13,821 nt of DNA from an uncultured Flavobacteriales bacterium (GTDB taxonomy: Bacteria > Bacteroidota > Bacteroidia > Flavobacteriales > Vicingaceae). The stretch lies in NCBI GenBank assembly GCA_946886085.1, contig CAMPHX010000007.1:1-13821 (forward strand), in the 5' to 3' direction. The notes below the pieces were generated by a model, which was not told the DNA's origin, did not search any database, and worked only from the letters and a program-made list of their open reading frames with translations. Shown piece by piece: positions 7,539-12,715 of this stretch; within the stretch, counting starts at the first letter, position 1; each line of letters begins with the position of its first letter. The position numbers and the translations under genes are program-made.

Positions 7539-7674
7539 ACCGCTAACAGCGGTTTGGCGTAATGGCGGGTGGCGTGCTTCTATGACAGTTTTGTGGTAGG
7601 TTCAAGTGCAGTTATTCAATTGAACTTTTGTGCTAAAAATCCGCCACTACGCCAAGCCGCCAAACGTTAGCGGT
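7539..7674 (+). repeat. attC-like element E3 between cassettes 2 and 3
   Basis: Left end ACCGCTAAC (7539-7547) is complementary to GTTAGCGGT, which opens cassette 2. Including ATAACT just before it, 14 of 15 bases pair with 3769-3783, the exception being a G-T wobble. Arms 7549-7568 and 7641-7660 (GCGGTTTGGCGTAATGGCGG and near complement) match at 18 of 20, with one wobble and one A-C mismatch placed as in E2. One base lies between left end and arm but five on the right side. The loop segment 7575-7616 is clearly homologous to that of E4. The right end GTTAGCGGT (7666-7674) opens cassette 3. Confidence 0.75.
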
Positions 7675-7696
7675 CATTGTAAAAAGACACATTTAT

Positions 7697-8248
7697 ATGA
7701 AAACATTATTTCTCATTCTGACAACATATTTATTGTTCACTTTCTCCAGCGACCAGACAACCTTGTCGATAAAAGAAGGAGAAAGTGTAGACGGACTTGT
7801 GCTAGAAAAAAACACTGTTGGTAATGTGACAGACAAATATGGAAAGGAAATAAAATCTAATCAGGGAATTATTGACTATGAAAACAGAGCCGCAGTTTAC
7901 ATTAATCGGTTTTATTATTCCAATAATATTGTAGCAGTTTCACTGACGGACGAAGGAAGCGAAGAAAGCAAGACTTTAACAAAATCCGTAATTTCAGAAA
8001 TTGGTATTTTGTATCCAACTGATGCAACAACCGACAAAGGAGTTAATCTCAAATCTGACAACCTTGAAAAGATAATAAAGGTATACGGACAACCAGAAAA
8101 ACAGCAGACTTGGAAAAACAACAAGGACTTACATTATTATTCACAAGGAATTTCATTTTGTTGCAACAATGCAGACAACCATATTGAGAAAATTGCTATT
8201 TATAAAAAAGGCCAACACCCTGACTTTTATTATTGGAATACAAAATGA
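7697..8248 (+). CDS. Exported protein of unknown function (cassette 3)
   Basis: 183 residues, not recognised as a named family. Residues 1-18 are a hydrophobic signal-like segment ending near FSS, so the protein is probably exported. The mature part shows two similar modules. Residues 40-81 contain a VGNVTDKYGKEIKS helix-turn followed by YYSNNIVAVSL. Residues 121-170 contain LEKIIKVYGQPEKQ followed by YYSQGISFCCNN and IEKIAIYKK. The pattern (amphipathic helix with V/I-x-x-x-Y-G, then two beta strands) suggests a small alpha/beta repeat fold like those in several bacterial exported domains; this is inference. It is the only gene of its cassette, starting 31 bases after the junction with no Shine-Dalgarno site, and ends 26 bases before element E4. 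High GAC and ACA use resembles the lipoprotein gene of cassette 2. Confidence 0.75.
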   Translation: MKTLFLILTTYLLFTFSSDQTTLSIKEGESVDGLVLEKNTVGNVTDKYGKEIKSNQGIIDYENRAAVYINRFYYSNNIVAVSLTDEGSEESKTLTKSVISEIGILYPTDATTDKGVNLKSDNLEKIIKVYGQPEKQQTWKNNKDLHYYSQGISFCCNNADNHIEKIAIYKKGQHPDFYYWNTK

Positions 8249-8274
8249 CAAATAAATAGAAAATTAAACAACGA

Positions 8275-8411
8275 ACCGCTAACAGCACCTACCCGCAAGT
8301 GGCGGTTCAGTGGTTAAATCATGCTTTGTGCTTCTATGAAAGTTTGTGCTTGGTTGACAGTGAAGTACTTCTAAATCGCCACCTTCGCCAAGCCCGAAAC
8401 CGTTGAGTATA
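8275..8411 (+). repeat. attC-like element E4 at the end of the array
   Basis: Left end ACCGCTAAC (8275-8283) is complementary to the GTTAGCGGT that opens cassette 3; the flanking ACAACGA also pairs if one A is bulged. The inner arms GCAAGTGGCG (8295-8304) and CGCCACCTTCGC (8377-8388) pair with one extra base, but the outer part of the left arm (ACCTACCC) does not match the right arm (CCAAGCCC), so the stem is partly decayed or hybrid. The loop segment 8328-8371 contains GTGCTTCTATGA, AGTTT and TTGGTTGACAGTG, homologous to 7574-7616 in E3. The right end is GTTGAGTATAA, which fits the classical GTTRRRY, but no cassette with a matching terminal sequence follows. Confidence 0.6.
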
Positions 8412-8443
8412 ACTCCATGCAAGTAAACCTATTTTTAAAACTC

Positions 8444-8570
8444 CAAGCGTGTACGCTTGAAGTAGCGGGAGCTAATTTAATCAGTGTTGATCTGCCAAAT
8501 CAGCGTTATCCGTGTTCAACTAAATCAGATTCCCGATAATTTTTCCGTTGCACTCCAAAATTTCGGGAAT
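8444..8570. repeat. Palindromic intergenic repeats after the cassette array
   Basis: Between the array and the DinB-like gene no gene is seen. CAAGCGT-GT-ACGCTTG at 8444-8459 is a perfect 7-bp inverted repeat. At 8529-8570 a larger hairpin has arms ATTCCCGA plus AATTTT (8529-8543, one bulged T) and AAAATT plus TCGGGAAT (8557-8570), 14 paired bases around a 13-base loop. Between them lies a stretch with ATCAG/AATCAG words. A small open frame here is not protein-like. The repeats look like extragenic palindromes. Confidence 0.5.
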
Positions 8571-8599
8571 GACGGTTATGAATGGGCTTCTTGCGTTGG

Positions 8600-8619
8600 A
8601 AAAGTCCTCCTTCGGGGGA
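8600..8619 (-). terminator. Probable terminator of the DinB-like gene
   Basis: Read on the minus strand, TCCCCC-GAA-GGAGGA forms a 6-bp stem (one G-T pair) directly after the stop codon and is followed by CTTTT. The stem is short but GC-rich and correctly placed. Confidence 0.5.
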
Positions 8620-9156
8620 TTAGAGGGCTAACCTTTCCATCTGCTTTATATGTCGCTCGTTGTGGAAAATAACAAAACGAAAAGTATCTCCTAGTTTTAT
8701 TGTTAACCATTGGGCAATACTTACCTTCACTTTTACTTTGTTTAAGCTTACATTGTTTGCTTTTTGCAATAGTTCCAACAATTGTGTTTGTTGTTCCAAA
8801 AAAACGCTTATTACCGAATTGTCTAAATTGCTATACAAAGGATTTTTATCCTTAAAGGTTTTCATTTTGTTTAGCTTTTCTTTGGGAAGCATGCTATTTG
8901 CAAAATAATTACCCAACCAACCGCTTTTAAAAGTCGCTTCACTTGTTGTGTTGGAAGTGGCTATCGCTTTTTCTATCTCAGGGATATAATAATCACCATA
9001 TCGGTTTAAATGCTCTAAACATTCTAAAACATTCCAGCTTTCGGGTGATTCTCTGCGAGTAAGTACTTCCTGAGGTAAGTGCTGTATGGATTTAACATAA
9101 TTGATGTGTTGTTCAATTTTAGCTGCTAGTTCCTGTAGTAATGTTGCTGATTTCAT
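8620..9156 (-). CDS. DinB-like metal-dependent protein
   Basis: 178 residues, mostly helical. His49 in LECLEHLNRYGDYY and the pair His165 and His169 in HNERHIKQMERL give the three-histidine metal site of the DinB/YfiT four-helix-bundle superfamily; ESWNVLECLEHL is the typical first-helix signature. Members include bacillithiol and mycothiol S-transferases, but most Bacteroidota members have no assigned reaction. Length is normal for the family. It is the last gene of a probable minus-strand group after the Crp/Fnr gene (gap 58 bases) and ends at a short terminator. The start ATG is followed by an amphipathic first helix and no upstream in-frame start is better placed. Family is likely; thiol transferase activity is only a possibility. 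Confidence 0.8.
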   Translation of the reverse strand: MKSATLLQELAAKIEQHINYVKSIQHLPQEVLTRRESPESWNVLECLEHLNRYGDYYIPEIEKAIATSNTTSEATFKSGWLGNYFANSMLPKEKLNKMKTFKDKNPLYSNLDNSVISVFLEQQTQLLELLQKANNVSLNKVKVKVSIAQWLTIKLGDTFRFVIFHNERHIKQMERLAL

Positions 9157-9214
9157 TGTCTTCTATTTTTTAGACAAAATTGTTCACTTTTCTCTTCATA
9201 AAAATTGATTGAAA

Positions 9215-9739
9215 TCAAGATTTTTTCAATCTGGATAAGGTTTCTGGAGTCATTCTTAAATAATTGGCAATGTATTTATTGGGAATTTCCTGAAACAACT
9301 GCGGACTTCTCTTCAGCACCCTGTTATATCTCTCTTTAGGCGAATTGGTAAGAATGTCTTTTTCTCTTTCTATTTGCTGAAGTACCAAATCTTCGAGCAT
9401 GGAAATCCATATTTGTTGGTTCTCGCTACTCTCATTAACAAAATCTATAAATTGCTGTTTAGGCACTACCCTAATTTTCGACTTTTTTATTGCTTGTATA
9501 TAAAAATCGGAAGCTTGTTCTGTTAGAAAAGAATCTAAGGAAACAATTAAATCATTGTTATAGCCAAAGCGAATAATTTGCTCTTCATCTTCGTTCATAA
9601 CAAAAACGCAGAGACTTCCACTTTCTACAAAATAAATATTCGTATCTGTAGTTCCGCCAAGTTTTAAAAAATCGTTTTTTAGTAAGGTAATTTGTTTACC
9701 GTTTTTTACTGTGGAATGAATGAACTCCTCGAAACTCAT
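9215..9739 (-). CDS. Crp/Fnr family transcriptional regulator
   Basis: 174 residues: an N-terminal cyclic-nucleotide-binding-type beta barrel (about 15-95, with YFVESGSLCVFV at 36-47), a long dimerisation helix (about 103-135) and a C-terminal winged-helix region (about 150-172) ending IPNKYIANYLRMTPETLSRL. The TPETLSRL segment is the recognition-helix signature of the Bacteroidota Crp/Fnr group, which typically lacks cAMP-contacting residues and ends shortly after this helix. No cysteine cluster for an iron-sulfur centre is present. The ATG directly abuts the stop of the membrane-protein gene (TAAATG), so the two are translationally coupled and probably functionally linked; in this family such regulators often control the adjacent gene. 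The effector is unknown. Confidence 0.88.
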   Translation of the reverse strand: MSFEEFIHSTVKNGKQITLLKNDFLKLGGTTDTNIYFVESGSLCVFVMNEDEEQIIRFGYNNDLIVSLDSFLTEQASDFYIQAIKKSKIRVVPKQQFIDFVNESSENQQIWISMLEDLVLQQIEREKDILTNSPKERYNRVLKRSPQLFQEIPNKYIANYLRMTPETLSRLKKS

Positions 9740-10144
9740 TTATTTAGCTAATTTTTTACCCAAATAAGCCATAGGAAAATAAGCTCCTGCTAAATCTAAA
9801 ATTAAAAACCAAGTTGGTGCAGGCAACATATAAGCATTTATAGCTCCTCCCAAAAAGAAGAAAGCTCCAATGGCTAAAGCAAATTTAATTTTGTTGGTTG
9901 CTGCAATTTTAGCAGCCACAAATGCTCCCACTAAAGTACCTAAAGCATGAGCTAAAAACGGAAAGATATAATGTTCCGGACCAAATAAGTGCATGGTGCT
10001 TTTCAACCCTTCCATAGTGGTAATATCTGCTCCGTTTGGTGGTGGAATAATAGAACCGCTTATCATAATAATCCCCATGTTGACAGCACTACCCACTACT
10101 AAACCAAGTACTACTGCTAAAATATTTCTAAGAATAGGATGCAT
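9740..10144 (-). CDS. Conserved four-helix membrane protein coupled to a Crp/Fnr regulator
   Basis: 134 residues with four membrane segments (about 6-28, 59-81, 87-105 and 111-129). A loop with IIPPPNGADITTMEGL at 32-47 and the helix FPFLAHALGTLVGAFVAAKIA at 61-81 are conserved in a family I know only as hypothetical proteins of Bacteroidota. It is the first gene of a minus-strand unit with the Crp/Fnr gene, with no base between stop and start. A good promoter lies upstream (10168-10199), about 24 bases before the ATG. A role in membrane stress or transport sensing through the regulator is possible but not shown by the sequence. Confidence 0.8.
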   Translation of the reverse strand: MHPILRNILAVVLGLVVGSAVNMGIIMISGSIIPPPNGADITTMEGLKSTMHLFGPEHYIFPFLAHALGTLVGAFVAAKIAATNKIKFALAIGAFFFLGGAINAYMLPAPTWFLILDLAGAYFPMAYLGKKLAK

Positions 10145-10167
10145 AATTTTTTGTTTTAAATTAGATA

Positions 10168-10199
10168 CAAATATATTGATTAATTTTTTCTAATTTAAA
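10168..10199 (-). promoter_or_regulatory. Promoter of the membrane protein and Crp/Fnr unit
   Basis: On the minus strand TATATTTG (10168-10175) is an exact Bacteroidota -7 box. TTTA (10196-10199) sits 20 bases upstream, one base off the TTTG -33 consensus. The predicted 5' leader is about 18 bases. Confidence 0.65.
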
Positions 10200-10223
10200 G
10201 AAGTTGGTTGGTGCAATTATTAC

Positions 10224-10532
10224 TTAAAGCCTTCCCATTGAATATGAAAAGAACAACATCATAAGCAAAAACCCTAATGGAATACCAATAAGTAAGGATA
10301 GCAACACACTTTTTGTGCTTTTTAGGTATTGAAATAAAATGTACAACAAACAGCTTAATACATAGGTTGGAATAAAATAAAAAACTAATACCACTAAATT
10401 ACCTGTTTGAAATAGATCTGCTACGCTATGTGTTTCTCTATCTAAATAAAAGAGTCCGAAGCAAGCTAATACAACAATTAACGCGCTAAAAAAATAATAG
10501 TAACGAGCGAATGAGAGATTAATATTATTCAT
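10224..10532 (-). CDS. Small membrane protein of unknown function
   Basis: 102 residues, not recognised. Three hydrophobic segments are visible (about 10-30, 46-69 and 75-97), with the charged stretch DRETHS between the first two, so it is a three-helix inner-membrane protein. The start is the ATG at 10530-10532 after an A-rich leader. It lies 79 bases upstream of the next membrane-protein gene on the same strand, but that gene has its own promoter. It is separated from ssb by a terminator. Codon use is like that of its neighbours. Real-gene status rests on length, composition and clean spacing; no function is proposed. Confidence 0.65.
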   Translation of the reverse strand: MNNINLSFARYYYFFSALIVVLACFGLFYLDRETHSVADLFQTGNLVVLVFYFIPTYVLSCLLYILFQYLKSTKSVLLSLLIGIPLGFLLMMLFFSYSMGRL

Positions 10533-10625
10533 GGAGTTGATTTTTTTTACTCAAACGGAAATGTTACTTTTTTATTATTAATGATTAAAACAATATCAAA
10601 TCTTGATTGTCCTTAATCAAACAAA

Positions 10626-10656
10626 AAAAAAGACGGAACACCTGTCCGTCTTTTTT
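10626..10656. terminator. Bidirectional terminator between ssb and the small membrane gene
   Basis: Arms AAAAAAGACGGA (10626-10637) and TCCGTCTTTTTT (10645-10656) pair over 12 bases around a 7-base loop, with T runs on both strands. It lies 18 bases after the ssb stop on the minus strand. Confidence 0.9.
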
Positions 10657-10674
10657 AGCTTAGGTTTTAAGAAA

Positions 10675-11013
10675 TTATTTCTTTCCGCCTAACATGAGTA
10701 ATTCGTTTACTACTACTTCGGTAATGTATTTTTTATTACCTTCTTTATCTTCATAACTTCTGCTGGTTAACTTACCTTCAATAGCTACTTCATTTCCTTT
10801 AGTAAGATATTTTTCTACTATTTCAGCAGTTTTTCCCCAAGCTACTAAATTGTGCCATTGCGTTTCTTTAACTGTTTCGCCTTTGGCATTTTTATACGAT
10901 TCGTTGGTGGCAATAGCAAATTTGGCTAATTTTTTACCGCTTTCTAAGTTAATAATTTCAGGTGCATTACCTAAGTTTCCGATTAATTGTACTTTGTTTC
11001 TTAAATTGTTCAT
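10675..11013 (-). CDS. ssb: Single-stranded DNA-binding protein, short form
   Basis: 112 residues forming a single OB-fold. Typical SSB features are NKVQLIGNLGNAPE at 6-19, FAIATNES at 32-39, the TQWHNLVAWGKTAEI block at 51-65, KGNEVAIEGKLTSRSYED at 72-89 and the final strand ITEVVVNELLMLGG. It binds single-stranded DNA in replication, repair or recombination. The glycine-rich linker and acidic tip (DDDIPF type) that recruit partner proteins are absent: the protein ends MLGGKK. Short tail-less SSBs occur as second copies in Bacteroidota, often tied to competence or repair; which role applies here is unknown. The gene stands alone, with a strong terminator behind it and about 420 bases of non-coding DNA in front. 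Confidence 0.93.
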   Translation of the reverse strand: MNNLRNKVQLIGNLGNAPEIINLESGKKLAKFAIATNESYKNAKGETVKETQWHNLVAWGKTAEIVEKYLTKGNEVAIEGKLTSRSYEDKEGNKKYITEVVVNELLMLGGKK

Positions 11014-11221
11014 AATACTAAAATTTAAATGGTTTATAAAAAGTTTTATTTAGTAATCCTGATTCGTTCAGAATTGATGGTGCAAAATAATGACGGCTCC
11101 AAAAAAACATTCGGTTTCTAATCGGTTACTTTCGCTTATTATCAATTGTAGTCGTTTGTAAATGATTTTTATTGCTGATTTACAACTATTTAATTCTTTT
11201 TATTGCTTTACTCTTTTTTCT

Positions 11222-11315
11222 TCTCTGACGAAACGTAGTGGAGATCAGAGATTCATTATAACAATAAATACTTATAGATATTGGACTCCTTATCTTCGCT
11301 ACACTTCGTAAGGAG
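11222..11315. repeat. Two related hairpins in opposite orientation
   Basis: Hairpin 1 has arms TCTCTGA (11222-11228) and TCAGAGA (11245-11251). Hairpin 2 has arms CTCCTTA (11286-11292) and TAAGGAG (11309-11315). Both have 16-base loops. The core of the first, ACGAAACGTAGTGGAGAT (11228-11245), matches the reverse complement of the second (11292-11309, read ACGAAGTGTAGCGAAGAT) at 14 of 18 bases; all four differences are transitions. Arms differ in sequence but remain paired in each. This fits a dispersed extragenic palindrome family. The rest of the 11014-11435 gap holds no gene that I can see. Confidence 0.6.
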
Positions 11316-11353
11316 AGATGTAAATTGGTGTATAGTAGTAAAATTGGTTTTTT

Positions 11354-11367
11354 GTAACAAATGTTAC
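11354..11367. promoter_or_regulatory. Candidate Crp/Fnr-type operator before the DUF302-rhodanese operon
   Basis: GTAACAAATGTTAC is a perfect 14-bp palindrome (GTAACA-AA-TGTTAC), the size and shape of Crp/Fnr-family sites. Its centre, 11360.5, lies about 41 bases before the start of transcription predicted from the -7 box at 11390-11397, the position of a class II activator site. Confidence 0.55.
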
Positions 11368-11389
11368 TGTAGGTTTAAATATTGTTGTT

Positions 11390-11397
11390 GAACTTTG
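11390..11397 (+). promoter_or_regulatory. Probable -7 box of the DUF302-rhodanese operon
   Basis: GAACTTTG differs by one base from TAnnTTTG. It lies 38 bases before the ATG. No good TTTG -33 box is seen; that region is next to the palindrome at 11354-11367, as expected for an activator-dependent promoter. Confidence 0.5.
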
Positions 11398-11435
11398 TAT
11401 CATGAAATATAATATAACCCTTTAAATTTATAACT

Positions 11436-11822
11436 ATGAGTTACTACTATACAAAAATTACCGATTATGGTTTTGATGAAGCCATAGAAAAAGTTACCGA
11501 AGAATTACAAAAAGAAGGTTTTGGCATCCTTACCGAAATTGATGTTACTGCTACTTTTAAGAAAAAAATTAATGTTGACTTCCGACCTTATCGAATTTTA
11601 GGTGCATGTAACCCTCATTTTGCTCATCAGGCGATACAAGCAGAAGAGAAAATAGGTACTATGCTTCCTTGCAACGTAATTGTTCAGCAATTAGAAAATG
11701 GCAAAGTAGAAGTATCGGCAGTTAACCCAATGGCTTCTATGATGGCTGTAAAAAACGATTCATTAGGAGATATTGCCACACAAGTAAGTAATAAACTAGA
11801 AAACGTAATAAAACAACTTTAA
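11436..11822 (+). CDS. DUF302 domain protein
   Basis: 128 residues, one compact domain without a signal peptide. The pattern FDEAIEKVTEELQKEGFGILTEID in residues 13-36, the YRILGACNPHFAHQAI block at 52-67 and the GTMLPCNVIV block at 74-83 are the signature of the DUF302 family. Two cysteines (58 and 79) sit in these conserved blocks. The biochemical function of the family is not established; members often occur beside sulfur-transfer or heavy-metal genes. Here it leads an operon with two rhodaneses (gap of 12 bases to the next gene), which supports a role in sulfur or redox handling. Expression is probably controlled through the palindrome at 11354-11367. Family is certain, function open. Confidence 0.9.
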   Translation: MSYYYTKITDYGFDEAIEKVTEELQKEGFGILTEIDVTATFKKKINVDFRPYRILGACNPHFAHQAIQAEEKIGTMLPCNVIVQQLENGKVEVSAVNPMASMMAVKNDSLGDIATQVSNKLENVIKQL

Positions 11823-11834
11823 AACCCAACTGCT

Positions 11835-12122
11835 ATGAACATCGAACAATTAATTTCAGAAAATAAAGGTACCATTATAGACGTACGTACCCCTGAGGAA
11901 TATATGTCGGGCAACCCGGTAGGTTCTATCAATATTCCGCTACAAGAGGTAGTGAGCAGAATAGACGAAGTAAAAAGCTTACCTCAACCATTAATTTTAT
12001 GTTGTGCCTCTGGTAACCGAAGCGGCATGGTAGAACAATTTTTATCTCAAAACGGTATTGAATGTTGTAATGCCGGTTCTTGGTTAGATGTAAATTATTA
12101 TCAATCTAAAAACGTTAAATAA
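11835..12122 (+). CDS. Rhodanese-like sulfurtransferase, first copy
   Basis: 95 residues forming one rhodanese domain. IIDVRTPEEYMSGNPVGSINIP at 14-35 is the CH2A-type start motif, and CCASGNRSG at 56-64 is the active-site loop, with Cys57 as the persulfide-carrying cysteine and Arg62 at its end. No signal peptide is visible, so it should be cytoplasmic. Such single-domain proteins move sulfane sulfur between thiosulfate, persulfides and acceptors. A further cysteine pair (77-78) near the C-terminus is unusual for a small rhodanese and could allow persulfide relay. It sits between the DUF302 gene and a second rhodanese, three bases ahead of the latter, so all three are co-transcribed. Confidence 0.92.
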   Translation: MNIEQLISENKGTIIDVRTPEEYMSGNPVGSINIPLQEVVSRIDEVKSLPQPLILCCASGNRSGMVEQFLSQNGIECCNAGSWLDVNYYQSKNVK

Positions 12123-12125
12123 GTT

Positions 12126-12440
12126 ATGCTAAATACATTAAAACAGTTGTTGGGCTTCGGCCCGGCAACAGATTATGCTGATTTAATCAGGCAAAATGCC
12201 ATTATTCTTGATGTAAGAACAAAAAATGAGTTTATATCGGGCAACATAAAAAAGTCTATCAACATTCCTGTAGATGTATTGCATAATAACTTAAAACACC
12301 TTAAAGATAAAAACAGACCCATTATCACGTGCTGTGCTTCTGGAGCGAGAAGTGCTATGGCAAAACGTCTTTTAAAATCGCAAGGTTATACGCAAGTATA
12401 TAATGGCGGTGGTTGGTATAGGTTGCAGTCTAAAATTTAA
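12126..12440 (+). CDS. Rhodanese-like sulfurtransferase, second copy
   Basis: 104 residues, paralogous to the preceding gene: IILDVRTKNEFISGN at 26-40, SINIP at 44-48 and CCASGARSA at 69-77, where Cys70 is the expected catalytic cysteine and Arg75 closes the loop. An extra N-terminal segment (LNTLKQLLGFGPATDY) precedes the domain; it lacks a long hydrophobic stretch and is probably cytoplasmic. The C-terminus ends NGGGWYRLQSKI in place of the cysteine-containing end of the first copy. The start lies three bases after the previous stop, indicating coupling. Its stop codon forms the first bases of the terminator at 12439-12463. The pair probably arose by tandem duplication and may have different partner proteins. 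Confidence 0.92.
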   Translation: MLNTLKQLLGFGPATDYADLIRQNAIILDVRTKNEFISGNIKKSINIPVDVLHNNLKHLKDKNRPIITCCASGARSAMAKRLLKSQGYTQVYNGGGWYRLQSKI

Positions 12441-12463
12441 AGTCCCGATTAGGGACTTTTTTT
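12439..12463 (+). terminator. Terminator of the DUF302-rhodanese operon
   Basis: AAAGTCCC (12439-12446) pairs with GGGACTTT (12452-12459) around a 5-base loop and is followed by TTTT. The left arm begins inside the stop codon of the second rhodanese. Confidence 0.9.
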
Positions 12464-12482
12464 ACACAAAACCAATCAGCAC

Positions 12483-12702
12483 TGTCATATCGATCGATAT
12501 TTTTCATTCCTTGTCTTTGTCATTTCGAGCAATGTTTTTCGTGCTATTTGTAAAATAGTACTGAAAAACGAAGTCGAGCAATCTTCTTGTTTATTAACCA
12601 ATATCATCCAATTTAAAATTTCAAGTCCTAACCAACAAGATATCTCTGCTTCATTTTACTAAACTTCGTTCCTCAGCTTGTAAAATTTCGATCGATATGA
12701 CA
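12483..12702. repeat. 220-bp nested palindrome between the rhodanese operon and miaA
   Basis: The outer arms TGTCATATCGATCGA (12483-12497) and its perfect complement (12688-12702) extend inward by one mismatch and five more pairs, giving 20 of 21. Inside is a hairpin at 12534-12569, with GTTTTTC pairing with GAAAAAC and CTATTT with AAATAG around a 3-base turn, and a second pair ATTTTAC (12653-12659) with GTAAAAT (12680-12686). CTTGTT (12585-12590) and AACAAG (12634-12639) can also pair. TCATTTCGAGCAAT and GTCGAGCAATCTT are related words in the left half. No gene is seen. It lies between convergent genes, 13 bases beyond the miaA stop, and could act as a bidirectional transcription stop or be a non-autonomous mobile repeat. 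Confidence 0.65.
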
Positions 12703-12715
12703 ATTTCTCATGCCC

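Larger units (their letters stand above)
3179..8401 (+). mobile_element. Integron-like gene-cassette array (three cassettes, no integrase seen)
   Basis: Three cassettes are read from junctions that all begin GTT: cassette 1 (3179-3768, DoxX), cassette 2 (3769-7665, three genes) and cassette 3 (7666-8401, exported protein). Each ends in a 134-137 bp imperfect palindrome (E2, E3, E4). In each cassette the first bases are complementary to the bases opening its own terminal element: GTTGTGGTGC with GCACCACAAC, and GTTAGCGGT with ACCGCTAAC for both others. That is the rule expected if the unit circularises and carries its own recombination site, as integron cassettes do. All genes point the same way, and stop codons fall inside or against the elements. 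The sequences do not fit the strict attC consensus GTTRRRY, apart from the last junction. No tyrosine recombinase gene lies in the window, so the array would be a relic or be served in trans. The exact cut site is not known; boundaries are placed at the G of GTT. Confidence 0.65.

Noticed and set aside
7630..7824. 64-codon plus-strand frame across element E3
   Set aside because: It is read from the right arm of E3 into cassette 3 in another frame; the 183-residue frame with a signal peptide is the real gene.
3179..8411. Classical integron with attC sites of the RYYYAAC/GTTRRRY type
   Set aside because: Only the last junction fits that consensus and no integrase is present, so the array is described as integron-like.
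8484..8672. 62-codon plus-strand frame after the array
   Set aside because: It spans palindromic repeats and the terminator, and overlaps the end of the DinB-like gene.
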